In this document: positions 34,263 to 42,612 of the stretch, piece after piece | How the letters are laid out: the number at the start of each line of letters is the position of its first letter | Position numbering within the stretch: the stretch's first letter is position 1 | Assembly (NCBI GenBank): GCA_964568735.1 | Contig: CAZMRF010000022.1 | Span: 3,652-67,651, forward strand | Direction of reading: 5' to 3' | Origin: CAZMRF01 sp964568735 | GTDB taxonomy: Bacteria; Acidobacteriota; Polarisedimenticolia; JACPZX01 | Length of the DNA stretch: 64,000 nucleotides | Notes under the pieces: generated by a model | The model's input: only the letters and a program-made list of their open reading frames with translations | Told to the model about the DNA's origin: nothing | The model's database searches: none | Made by a program: the position numbers and the translations under genes

Positions 34263-34595
34263 TCAGGCCGGCTTTCGGCGCTTCGGCTTCTCCTCTTCCG
34301 CCTTGTACATGCAGATGATGTAGCGCTTCATGAGGAGGATGTTCGGCCCGTCCTCCCTGTTGAGCTTCACGCAGTCGCGATCGTACCAGTCGATGGAGCC
34401 CCGAAGCTCCTCGCCCCCCGCCAGCCGGATCACCATGGGGGTCCGGTTCTGCATCTGCTTGCGGTAGTAGTTCTCCTCCGCGAAGGTCTTCTCGCTCGGA
34501 GCCACCCTCCTCGAGCCCGAGGCCGAGGAGCCGGAGCCCGTGCGGAACCGCTTCAGATCCGGATCGTGGCGCGTGAGAACGACGGATCGGTCCAT
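34263..34595 (-). CDS. hfq: Hfq-like RNA chaperone with N-terminal extension
   Basis: A 110-residue Sm-fold protein. Residues ~40-102 align with Hfq: 'EENYYRKQMQNRTPMVIRLAGGEELRGSIDWYDRDCVKLNREDGPNILLMKRYIICMYKAEE', where Sm1 is 'TPMVIRLAGGEELRGSIDWYD' and the Sm2 'YKHAIS' of E. coli is replaced by 'MKRYIICMY'. The first ~40 residues (MDRSVVLTRHDPDLKRFRTGSGSSASGSRR) are an unusual basic, Ser/Gly-rich extension, while the usual long C-terminal tail is absent. It should form a hexamer that pairs small RNAs with mRNAs. The DnaJ-like gene lies 8 nt upstream, so the two are likely cotranscribed. Confidence 0.8.
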   Translation of the reverse strand: MDRSVVLTRHDPDLKRFRTGSGSSASGSRRVAPSEKTFAEENYYRKQMQNRTPMVIRLAGGEELRGSIDWYDRDCVKLNREDGPNILLMKRYIICMYKAEEEKPKRRKPA

Positions 34596-34603
34596 GACTC
34601 CTC

Positions 34604-35617
34604 CTACCAGTCGAGATCCCTTCGGGGACCCCCGTTGTCGAGCTTTTCGAGCTCTTCGAGCAGCTCTCCCACGCGACCCTCCGGCGTGGCCGGCGGAACG
34701 ATCGAAACGACGACGATCTGGTCTCCACGAGGCTGACCGCTCTGGCCGGGGACGCCCTTGCCGCGGAGCCTGAGCCTCTGCCCGCTGCGCGTCCCCGGAG
34801 GGATGTTCACGGTGGCCTTCCCTTCCAGCGTCGGCACGGTCACGCGGGTCCCGAGCGCCGCCTCCCGGTACGAGAGCGGCACGTCCAGGACGATGTGGTC
34901 ACCCTCCAGGCGGAACCACGGATGAGGCTTCACTTGCAGGACGACGTAGAGGTCGCCGGGAGGGCCGCCCTTGCGGCCGGCGTCGCCCCCGCCCGGCACC
35001 CTGACCCGCGACCCGTTGCGCGCGCCCGGAGGGATGCGGGCGTTGATGGTCCGCGCGGATCGCACGAGACCTTCACCGTCGCACCTGCGGCAGGTGCGCG
35101 GTGAGCCCCTCCTGGCCGCCCCCACAGTGCCGCTCCCGCCGCAGGTAGAGCACGTGACCGACCGGGCGAGCGGGATCGTGATCGTGGTTCCCTTGATCGC
35201 CTCGTCGAACTCGATGGCGGCCTCGTACTCGAGGTCCTGCCCCCTCCGGGGCCCTCCTCCCGGCGGCCCTGCCCTCCCGAAGAGATCCGCGAAGATGCCT
35301 CCGAGGTCTTCGAAGCGCATCCCGCCGGACTCGAAGTCGAAGCCCCCTTGAGGCCATCCGGCCGGGCCGCCACCCTGAGGCGCACCCCGCCCGCGCGACC
35401 CACCCATCGCTCTCATGGCGTCGTACTGGCGGCGCCGATCGGGATCGCCAAGGACGTGATAAGCCTCGCTGATGGACTTGAAGGACTCCTCGGCCGACTT
35501 GTCCCCCGGATTGGCATCGGGGTGATGGCGCCGGGCGAGCTTCTTGTAGGCGGCGCGGATCTCCTTTTCGGAGGCGCCTGGCTGGACTCCGAGGACCTCG
35601 TAGTAGTCTCGTGTCAC
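34604..35617 (-). CDS. DnaJ-type co-chaperone with half a zinc-finger domain
   Basis: A 337-residue Hsp40. The J domain at the N-terminus (DYYEVLGVQPGASEKEIRAAYKKLARRHHPDAN) carries HPD. A Gly/Phe-rich linker follows (~75-125). The cysteine-rich region has only two CxxCxGxG-type repeats (CSTCGGSG and CRRCDGEG), where classical DnaJ has four; one zinc site is therefore likely. The two beta-sandwich domains and a short C-terminal segment complete it. It lies between DnaJ and CbpA in type. The start is GTG. It should stimulate DnaK, which is not in the window. Confidence 0.88.
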   Translation of the reverse strand: MTRDYYEVLGVQPGASEKEIRAAYKKLARRHHPDANPGDKSAEESFKSISEAYHVLGDPDRRRQYDAMRAMGGSRGRGAPQGGGPAGWPQGGFDFESGGMRFEDLGGIFADLFGRAGPPGGGPRRGQDLEYEAAIEFDEAIKGTTITIPLARSVTCSTCGGSGTVGAARRGSPRTCRRCDGEGLVRSARTINARIPPGARNGSRVRVPGGGDAGRKGGPPGDLYVVLQVKPHPWFRLEGDHIVLDVPLSYREAALGTRVTVPTLEGKATVNIPPGTRSGQRLRLRGKGVPGQSGQPRGDQIVVVSIVPPATPEGRVGELLEELEKLDNGGPRRDLDW

Positions 35618-35742
35618 CTGAGGGTCACCCGGAGTGCAACCGGGATCGCGGGGGCTTTACCCCGCATGCGGAGGGTCTAGAGTTGGTGCATCTTACGACG
35701 CCCCTTCCATGCCGATCAAGAACCGGGTGCTAGAATCGCCCG

Positions 35743-36750
35743 ATGAGCCCGGGCGCCTTCCTGCGAGCCCGGCGATGCCGAGGGAGCCCACTCGATTTCA
35801 TGCGCCTCTTCCGCCTTCGGGGGATCGCCCGCCTCATCGTCGTCGCAGCCGCCTGCGTTGCGGCATTCCCGCTCGACGAGGTCCCGCGCAGCGAGACGAC
35901 GCCCGCGGATGCGGAGCGCGAGATGGCGGCCCTCCTCGCCCGGCTCGCGGAGCGGGCGGAGCTCTACCGCCGCTACGCTCTGAAGTTCGCCTGCACCGAG
36001 TCGGTGATCCGCAGCCTCTACAGCCCCGAGAAAGGCGAATTCAGGCGAAGGGACCGCGAGATCTACGACTACATCTTCACCGAGAGCGAGCAGTCCGGGC
36101 AGCTCGAGGAGGATCGCATCCTCATCGAGGAGAACGGCAAGCCGGTCCGGCACACCCCGCGGCAGCTCGAGCTGGAGATTCCCCCTCCCTACGCCTGGTC
36201 CCAGATCTTCTCGGCCGGCAACCGCGGGAGGTTCCTCTTCAAGCCCGCGGGGAAGGTGCTCAAGGGCTACCGCCTGCTCCTCCAGCTCGACTTCGTGGGT
36301 GCGGGCGCCATCCCCGGAGGCAGCGACATCTCCGGCTGGAGCGGCCGGGCCAGCGTGGACAGCGAGTCCTTGAACATCCACTCCATCGAGGCCGAGCCCT
36401 CGGGACAGGCGGCAAGGGTCGAGGCCGAGACCCTGAAGTACCAGAGGGCCTTCGCCATCATGGGCGTCCCCCTCGCGTCGAAGCCGACGACGCGGAAGCT
36501 CGAGGTCGTCTTCGGCCTGTACCACGAAGGGCTCAGCTACCCCACGGAAAGCTCCGTGGAGAAGAACGTCTACGTCCGCACAGGCGAGCAGGGGCGCGAG
36601 GAGCTGACCACCCTTCGTTACAGGGACTACCGGTTCTTCAAGGTCGGCACCGAGCAGGAGGAAGCGCGCGAGACTCCCGCGGGGGGGGGCGACGGCGCCG
36701 ACTCCGATCCCGAACCGGAGAGCCCGCCTCCACCTCCACCGCCCGCGTAG
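35743..36750 (+). CDS. Exported protein of unknown function
   Basis: A 335-residue protein. A basic N-terminus and hydrophobic segment (LRGIARLIVVAAACVAAFPL) look like a signal peptide. 'RLAERAELYRRYALKFACTESVIRSLYSPEKGEFRRRDREIYDYIFTESEQSGQLEEDRILIEENGK' and 'LLLQLDFVGAGAIPGGSDISGWSGRASVDSESLNIHSIEAEPSG' are the best-ordered parts; the tail is acidic then poly-Pro. No family is recognised. TAGAAT at 35732-35737 ends 5 nt before the ATG, which implies a leaderless message; a second ATG at 35800 would still retain the signal peptide. The LuxR gene follows after 25 nt. Confidence 0.65.
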   Translation: MSPGAFLRARRCRGSPLDFMRLFRLRGIARLIVVAAACVAAFPLDEVPRSETTPADAEREMAALLARLAERAELYRRYALKFACTESVIRSLYSPEKGEFRRRDREIYDYIFTESEQSGQLEEDRILIEENGKPVRHTPRQLELEIPPPYAWSQIFSAGNRGRFLFKPAGKVLKGYRLLLQLDFVGAGAIPGGSDISGWSGRASVDSESLNIHSIEAEPSGQAARVEAETLKYQRAFAIMGVPLASKPTTRKLEVVFGLYHEGLSYPTESSVEKNVYVRTGEQGREELTTLRYRDYRFFKVGTEQEEARETPAGGGDGADSDPEPESPPPPPPPA

Positions 36751-36775
36751 GGGTCCGCATGTCCAGGAGATCCTG

Positions 36776-37426
36776 ATGGTCGCTCCGAAAGGCATCTCGG
36801 ATGACTGCGGCAACTGCCTCCTCTTCGGAGCCGTGCAGGCGATGTCCGACGGGCTCGTCCTGCTCGACGACGCCGGCCGGATCCTCCACCTCAATCTGCG
36901 GGCCGCTGCGATCCTCGAGGCGCAGGGCGGGGGCCTCATCGGCTCCCCCTTGAGCAAGGTCGTCCGTCACCCCGGCCTGGCGGCCTTCCTCCTCGCGGCG
37001 GCCGCGGAGCCGGGGCCTGTGTCGGGGGAGATAGGGCTCGCGGCGGGATTCACGCTGCGGGCCAGCTCCTCCCCTTGCGTTTCGGCCTCCGGGGTGTCGC
37101 TGGGCCGTCTTCTGATCCTGAGGGACGTCACGCAGGAGAAGAAGATCCAGGTCACGCTCTCCGCGGCGGTCGCGGACAAGCTCGCGAGGCTCGCAGGCCC
37201 GGCCGTGGGCGACGACCCTCTGCCCGACCTCACGCGGCGCGAGCGGGAGATCCTCGGGCTCGTGGCGGCGGGCATGACCAACTCCCAGATCGCCTCCCGC
37301 CTGCACGTGAGCGCCAACACCGTGGCCTCTCACCTCAAGAACCTCTACTCGAAGCTCCACGTCAGCAGCCGCTCCCAGGCGGCCGCCCTCGCCGTCTCGC
37401 ACGGCATCATGCCGCCCGGAGAGTAG
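36776..37426 (+). CDS. PAS-LuxR family transcriptional regulator
   Basis: A 216-residue regulator. The N-terminal half is a PAS-like sensor ('AVQAMSDGLVLLDDAGRILHLNLRAAAILEAQGGGLIG ... LGRLLILRDVTQEKKIQ'); the C-terminal ~65 residues are a LuxR/GerE helix-turn-helix ('LTRREREILGLVAAGMTNSQIASRLHVSANTVASHLKNLYSKLHVSSRSQAAALA'). There is no receiver domain, so it senses a ligand or redox cue directly through the PAS part. The ATG has AGGAGA upstream. An 18-bp palindrome lies 18 nt after its stop and 150 nt before the cytochrome operon, which it might control. Confidence 0.87.
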   Translation: MVAPKGISDDCGNCLLFGAVQAMSDGLVLLDDAGRILHLNLRAAAILEAQGGGLIGSPLSKVVRHPGLAAFLLAAAAEPGPVSGEIGLAAGFTLRASSSPCVSASGVSLGRLLILRDVTQEKKIQVTLSAAVADKLARLAGPAVGDDPLPDLTRREREILGLVAAGMTNSQIASRLHVSANTVASHLKNLYSKLHVSSRSQAAALAVSHGIMPPGE

Positions 37427-37443
37427 CCGCCTGAGGCGCATTC

Positions 37444-37461
37444 CTCACCCGATCGGGTGAG
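37444..37461. promoter_or_regulatory. Perfect 18-bp palindrome, operator candidate
   Basis: CTCACCCGATCGGGTGAG is its own reverse complement. It lies in the 185-nt gap between the PAS-LuxR gene and the cytochrome b/c gene. As RNA it could fold into a 7-bp hairpin, but there is no T-tract on the plus strand, so a protein-binding site is more likely than a terminator. The rest of the gap shows no clear element. Confidence 0.5.
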
Positions 37462-37611
37462 AAAATCCACCTGTTCCCGGGATTGTCGCGCAGGGTGACG
37501 CGCCGGATATTGCGGGTCACTCATCCCGCTCGAAGTGCGCGTCATAGCCCGCAGGGCGTGCGCACCCGGGCCACCTCGTGGATTCGCATCAGGATCCTGG
37601 GAGCGTCCCCC

Positions 37612-39831
37612 ATGCAGATCACGCGCGGCGACAGTCGAGGCGGCACCGCCTGTCCCAATGGCCTTGCCTCGCGCGAGACCCAATGGCTCAGGAGGTTTAC
37701 GGGCCTGACGATGGCATGGCTCGCCTTCGAGACGCTCAGCGGCCTCTCGCTCTACTTCCTTCCCTTCTCCGCGGCGAACCAGTGGATCGTTCTCCTGCAC
37801 ACGGGGCTGGGGCTCGTCTTCCTCCTCCCGGCCACCATCTACCAGGTGAGCCACCTCGTCGCGTACTGGCCGCGGGCCGGATCGGCCAACAAGGTCCTCG
37901 GCTACCTCTCGACGGTCTCCGCCCTCGCCGCCTCCGCGACGGGACTCTTCCTCACCTGGCAGGCGGCCTTCGGAGCGGCCATCTCCTACGCCTGGGACAT
38001 GGCCCACGTCGTTTCCACCTTCGCTCTGATCGCCTTCCTGGCGCCGCACCTCGCGATCGTGATCGTCCGGGACAGGGCTCTCGGCTTCCGCGAGAAGGGA
38101 GCGGCGCTGATCGAGGCCCAGGCGTCTGTCCTCCGCCGCGCCTTCCGGATCCTCGCCGCGATGCTGATCGCCGTGGCGCTCGCCTGGTCCCTCTATCCCG
38201 GAGAGCGATGGGAGAACCGCTTCCCCAAGGACTACTCCTATCCCTACGGCGTGGACCGCCCCTTCTCCCCGAGCCTCGCGCGTACGGTCAGCGGCGGAGC
38301 CTACGACGCGGAATCGCTCGCGGGCTCCGAATCGTGCGGCACCTCGGGCTGCCACGAGCAGATCGCGGCCGAGTGGAGCGTCAGCGCGCACAGGTGGGCG
38401 GCCATGGACCCTGCCTTCCAGGCCATCCAGACGGAGATGGCGAAGCAGAACGGGCCGGAGTCCACGCGCTACTGCGGCGGCTGCCACGATCCCATCTCCC
38501 TCTTCTCCGGCACGAAGAACATCTTCGCCGAGAACCTCACGGCCCTCGCGGGATACAGGGAAGGCGTCTCGTGCCTGACCTGCCACTCCATCAGGAAGAC
38601 GGACCTCGAGGGGAACGCGAACTTCGTCATCGCTCAGCCCCCGCGCTACCTCTTCGAGATGAAGGAGGGCCCCGCGGCCCGCTGGACGCGTGATTTCCTC
38701 ATCCGGGCCTATCCCTGGGAGCACGTCGCGGCCCTCAGCAAGAGGCTCTTCAAGACGCCCGAGTACTGTGCGGCCTGCCACAAGCAGTTCATCGACAAGG
38801 AGGTGAACAACGTCGGCTGGGTCCAGCTCCAGAACCAGTTCGACAACTGGAGGAAGAGCCGCTGGAACCACCCCGACGATCCCCGGCGGACCATTGAATG
38901 CCGCGAGTGCCACATGCCCCTCGTGGCCTCCTCCGATCCGGCCTCTGGCGATCTTCTCGATTACAACCGCAGCGCGGCCGACGAACGCCATAGAAGCCAC
39001 CGCTTCGTGGGAGCCAACCAGTTCATCCCGGCCCTGCTCAAGATCCCCGGGGCCGATGCGCAGATCGAGCTGACGCGCAGGTGGCTGCGGGGAGAGCAGG
39101 AGATACCCGAGATCGCGGAGAAGTGGGCGCGCGGCCCCGCCGTCGGGATCGAGCTGGACATCCCCGGGAAGGCCTCCCCCGGCGAGGTCGTGCCCCTCAA
39201 GGTGGTCATCACCTCCAACAAGGTCGGCCACGACTTCCCGACGGGCCCCCTCGACATCATTCAGGCCTGGGTGGAGCTGACCGTGACCGACGAGAAGGGA
39301 GCGACGATTTTCCAGACGGGAAGCGTGGACCAGCGCCGCTTCATCGAGCCGGGCTCCTTCATGTTCAAGGCCGAGCCCGTGGATCAGTACGGGAACCTCA
39401 TCGATCGGCACAACCTCTGGGAGATGGTGGGCGTGCGCTACCGCCGCTCCCTCTTCCCGGGCTTCTCCGACACCGCCGAGTTCGCCTTCAAGTGCCCAGG
39501 CTCGGCAGATCAACGCGAGCTGCCTCCGCAGCTCGACACCTCCGTCGCCTTCAAGGCTCCCGCGGCGGCGGCGGGCACCCTCCAGGTCACGGCGCGCCTG
39601 CTCTATCGGAAGACCGACCAGTTCCTCCTCAACTTCATGTTCGGGGAGAAGGAGGGGCTGACGGCGCCCATCACCGAGATGGCCCGGACCGAAGCGACCC
39701 TCGAGATCACCGCAGCCCCGGCCCGCCTCGCAAGGCGCGCCGCGATGCCGGAGCCGATGTCCGGCCTCGTCACCGCTCAATCCGGCTCCGATGCGGGCAC
39801 CCCGGACTCCCCCGCCCCCGACGGACGATGA
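37612..39831 (+). CDS. Membrane cytochrome b-like / pentahaem cytochrome c fusion
   Basis: A 739-residue electron-transfer protein. Residues ~30-165 form four hydrophobic helices with histidines suited to bind b-type haem ('WIVLLHTGLGLVFLLPATIYQVSHLVAYW', 'MAHVVSTFALIAFLAPHLAIVIV'); a fifth helix (RILAAMLIAVALAWSLYP) precedes an external domain. That domain has four CxxCH haem sites (from Cys288, Cys321, Cys386, Cys430) and one CX4CH (CGTSGCH, Cys242). The C-terminal ~250 residues are beta-rich without haem sites. The start ATG 37612 has GGAG upstream. Its stop overlaps the CRTAC1 start (ATGA). A quinol-linked electron route to a periplasmic or external acceptor is inferred. Confidence 0.85.
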   Translation: MQITRGDSRGGTACPNGLASRETQWLRRFTGLTMAWLAFETLSGLSLYFLPFSAANQWIVLLHTGLGLVFLLPATIYQVSHLVAYWPRAGSANKVLGYLSTVSALAASATGLFLTWQAAFGAAISYAWDMAHVVSTFALIAFLAPHLAIVIVRDRALGFREKGAALIEAQASVLRRAFRILAAMLIAVALAWSLYPGERWENRFPKDYSYPYGVDRPFSPSLARTVSGGAYDAESLAGSESCGTSGCHEQIAAEWSVSAHRWAAMDPAFQAIQTEMAKQNGPESTRYCGGCHDPISLFSGTKNIFAENLTALAGYREGVSCLTCHSIRKTDLEGNANFVIAQPPRYLFEMKEGPAARWTRDFLIRAYPWEHVAALSKRLFKTPEYCAACHKQFIDKEVNNVGWVQLQNQFDNWRKSRWNHPDDPRRTIECRECHMPLVASSDPASGDLLDYNRSAADERHRSHRFVGANQFIPALLKIPGADAQIELTRRWLRGEQEIPEIAEKWARGPAVGIELDIPGKASPGEVVPLKVVITSNKVGHDFPTGPLDIIQAWVELTVTDEKGATIFQTGSVDQRRFIEPGSFMFKAEPVDQYGNLIDRHNLWEMVGVRYRRSLFPGFSDTAEFAFKCPGSADQRELPPQLDTSVAFKAPAAAAGTLQVTARLLYRKTDQFLLNFMFGEKEGLTAPITEMARTEATLEITAAPARLARRAAMPEPMSGLVTAQSGSDAGTPDSPAPDGR

Positions 39832-42560
39832 GCCGTGAGGGGCGGCCGCGCGGCCTGAGCCGGACGAGGAGCCGCTCGCGCCTCTATCTCGGCCTCGGGC
39901 TCGCCCTCTTCGCGACCGCGACCGCGACCAGCATGCTCCTGCGCCCGGCGGTCGTCCCCTACACGCCGGGGAGCGAGGCCGGCGAGGGCGGTGAGATCAC
40001 GAACCGGCTCGCGAGGGAGGTGCCTCTCTCCGCGCCACGCGTCCGGTTCACTGACGTCGCCAGAGAGGCCGGGCTCGTCTTCACACACTTCAACGGACGC
40101 CGCTCGACACAGCTTCCCGAAGACATGGGATCGGGCGCGGCCTGGGGAGACTACGACGGGGACGGCGATCCGGACCTCTACCTGGTGAACATCTCCTCGC
40201 CCCTGACCGCCTCGACGGAGGAGATGGCCGCTTCGCCGGCTCGATCCTCGCTCTTCCGCAACGAAGGAGGACGGTTCACCGACGTCACGGAGGAAGCAGG
40301 TGTCGGCGTCCGGGGACTGGGCATGGGGGCCGCATGGGGCGACCACGATTCCGACGGGGATCTGGATCTCTTCGTGACGCGCTTCGGCACGAACCTCCTC
40401 TTCGAGAACCGGGGCGACGGGTCCTTCGCTGACGTCACGCAGGCGGCCGGGCTCGGCGGCGAGAACGGGTTCTGGGCCGGCGCCTCGTGGAGCGACTACG
40501 ACCGCGACGGGGACGCGGATCTCTACGTCTGCGGGTACGTCCGCTACAGCTATGACGCGGCCGAAGCCGGCCGATCCTCCACGCAGTACAACGCCGTCGT
40601 CCCCTTCACTCTCAACCCCTCCACCTACCCTCCGGAGAGGAACCTGCTCTACCGCAACGACGGCGGGCGCTTCCATGAGTTGGCCGGGGAGGCCGGCGTG
40701 CGCAACGACTCGGGGCGCTCTCTCTCCGCGACGTGGGCCGATTTCGACGGCGACGGCTGGCCCGATCTCTATGTTGCGAACGACATCTCGGACAACGCGA
40801 TGTTCCACAACCGTGGCGATGGCACCTTCGATGACGTCAGCCACGAGGCCTGGGTGGCCGACTACCGTGGCGCCATGGGACTCGCCGTGGGGGACCGGGA
40901 CAACGACGGCGATCTCGACATCTTCGTCGCGCACTGGATCGCTCAGGAGAATGCACTCTACGACAACCTCCTCGACAGGATGCCGGCCACGAAGTCGGAG
41001 CCGATGCACTTCATCGACAACGCCGATCTCGTGGGGCTGGGGCAGATCGCCCTCGACTTCATCGGCTGGGGGACGGCCTTCATCGACTACGACAACGACG
41101 GGCGCCTCGATCTCTTCGTGACGAACGGGAGCACCTTCCAGAAGGAGGACGATCCCTCGCAGCTCATCCCCATGCGGAACCACCTCTTCTGGAATGGCGG
41201 GGCCGAGGAGGGGTTCTTCGAGGCCGGGGCGGTGAGCGGGCCGGCCTTCGCCCGGGAGAACGTCGGGCGAGGGGCCGCCTTCGCCGACTACGACCTCGAC
41301 GGCGACATCGACGTGGCGCTCGTGGAGCATGGCGGCCCGGCGCGGCTTCTCCGGAACGGCGGGAGCCGCGGATCCTGGTCGCGGATCATCCTGCGCGGCC
41401 CGGGCGGCGAGCGCGGCGGCAGGATGATCCCCGCGACGAGCACCTTCGCCCTGGGCGCGCGGGTCACGCTGACCTCGGGCTCAACGGTCCAGGTACGGGA
41501 GGTCGGTGATGCATCCTCCTACCTCTCGCAGCAGCCTCCGGGTGAGGTTCACTTCGGGCTGGGCGAGGCGCGCCGGATCGATCGTCTGGAGGTGGCCTGG
41601 CCGGACGGCACGCGCGAGGTTTACGAGGATCTCCCGGTGCGGACTTCGATCCGGATCGTGCAGGGTGGCGAGCCCGAGATCCTCAGGACTTCCCGTGCCT
41701 CGAACCCTGCCGTGCCGGCCCATGAGCCCGGCAGCCTCGAGAGCACTCCCGGTGGATCGCCCGTTCGGGCCGGCGCACGTGCCGCCTCATCGACCGGGAG
41801 CCTGAATCGCGAGGAGGTGCGGAGATTCTGGGGCGACTTCCGCGAGGCCACCGCGCTGCGTCATCGCGGCGAGTTCGCCCGGGCCGCCGCGCTCTACGAG
41901 CAGGCACTCACGATCGACGGGGAGCACGAGGACTCGCTCTACTACCTGGGCCACTGCCGTGCCGAGCAGAACGATCGTGCCGGCGCCAGAGCCGCCTTCG
42001 AGGCGCTTCTCGAGGTCAATCCCGAGAGCGCGCGAGGCCACGCCGCGCTCGGCGCGATCCTCGCCTCGCGGGATCCCTCCGCTCCGCGGGATCTCGCTTC
42101 GGCCGAGCGGCACTTCAGGGAAGCCCACAGGATCAACCGGGAGGAGACCGGCCCTCTCGTCAGGCTCTCCGAGATCCTCATCGTCCGCGGCGACCTCGAC
42201 GAAGCGGGCCGCTGGCTCGAGGCGGCGGCTCTCACGAACGCGTGGAGCCGCGAGGCCTCGTTCCTGGCGGGGTACGTCCTGTGGGAGTCGGGGAGGAAGG
42301 AGCGCGCCGGGGATTACTACCGCCGAGCCGTCGAGGCAGGGATGCCTCGCGCCCCGGTGGCCGGCCTGCCGGGGGAGGGGGACCACAAGATCGAGACCGG
42401 GGGGAGTCCTCAGCCGGTCGCGGCCCCCCCGGCATCCCCGCTCGGGGAGACGCTTTTCGGGGACCTCATCCCGGCACCGGGGTCGGACCCCCGTGACCCG
42501 GGCCCCGCCTTCGCGCGAGTCCACTCCCGCGTGCTGGACCTGTCGGAACCCGCGCTCTAA
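39828..42560 (+). CDS. CRTAC1-type protein: FG-GAP/VCBS repeats, ASPIC/UnbV domain and TPRs
   Basis: A 910-residue exported or anchored protein. An N-terminal helix (LYLGLGLALFATATATSMLL) is followed by about seven calcium-binding FG-GAP repeats (~100-500), e.g. WGDYDGDGDPDLYLVN, WGDHDSDGDLDLFVTR and FIDYDNDGRLDLFVTNG, which form a beta-propeller. An ASPIC/UnbV domain covers ~540-612 ('ASSYLSQQPPGEVHFGLGEARRIDRLEVAWPDGTREVY'). TPR units follow (~660-840). The start overlaps the cytochrome stop by 4 nt, so the two products are made together and probably meet at the cell surface. Function of such proteins in bacteria is unresolved. Confidence 0.88.
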   Translation: MSREGRPRGLSRTRSRSRLYLGLGLALFATATATSMLLRPAVVPYTPGSEAGEGGEITNRLAREVPLSAPRVRFTDVAREAGLVFTHFNGRRSTQLPEDMGSGAAWGDYDGDGDPDLYLVNISSPLTASTEEMAASPARSSLFRNEGGRFTDVTEEAGVGVRGLGMGAAWGDHDSDGDLDLFVTRFGTNLLFENRGDGSFADVTQAAGLGGENGFWAGASWSDYDRDGDADLYVCGYVRYSYDAAEAGRSSTQYNAVVPFTLNPSTYPPERNLLYRNDGGRFHELAGEAGVRNDSGRSLSATWADFDGDGWPDLYVANDISDNAMFHNRGDGTFDDVSHEAWVADYRGAMGLAVGDRDNDGDLDIFVAHWIAQENALYDNLLDRMPATKSEPMHFIDNADLVGLGQIALDFIGWGTAFIDYDNDGRLDLFVTNGSTFQKEDDPSQLIPMRNHLFWNGGAEEGFFEAGAVSGPAFARENVGRGAAFADYDLDGDIDVALVEHGGPARLLRNGGSRGSWSRIILRGPGGERGGRMIPATSTFALGARVTLTSGSTVQVREVGDASSYLSQQPPGEVHFGLGEARRIDRLEVAWPDGTREVYEDLPVRTSIRIVQGGEPEILRTSRASNPAVPAHEPGSLESTPGGSPVRAGARAASSTGSLNREEVRRFWGDFREATALRHRGEFARAAALYEQALTIDGEHEDSLYYLGHCRAEQNDRAGARAAFEALLEVNPESARGHAALGAILASRDPSAPRDLASAERHFREAHRINREETGPLVRLSEILIVRGDLDEAGRWLEAAALTNAWSREASFLAGYVLWESGRKERAGDYYRRAVEAGMPRAPVAGLPGEGDHKIETGGSPQPVAAPPASPLGETLFGDLIPAPGSDPRDPGPAFARVHSRVLDLSEPAL

Positions 42561-42612
42561 CTTGCTATCCTCCGGGCCGCACCGGACAGCTCCCGTCACC
42601 CGAGATCCCTCG

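Noticed and set aside
37345..39780. 811-codon minus-strand open frame antisense to the cytochrome gene
   Set aside because: The plus strand carries five haem motifs in one frame; the antisense product is low-complexity.
40140..41320. Tandem DNA repeat in the CRTAC1 gene
   Set aside because: The periodicity is at protein level (DxDxDG calcium loops) with diverged DNA, not a nucleotide repeat or CRISPR array.
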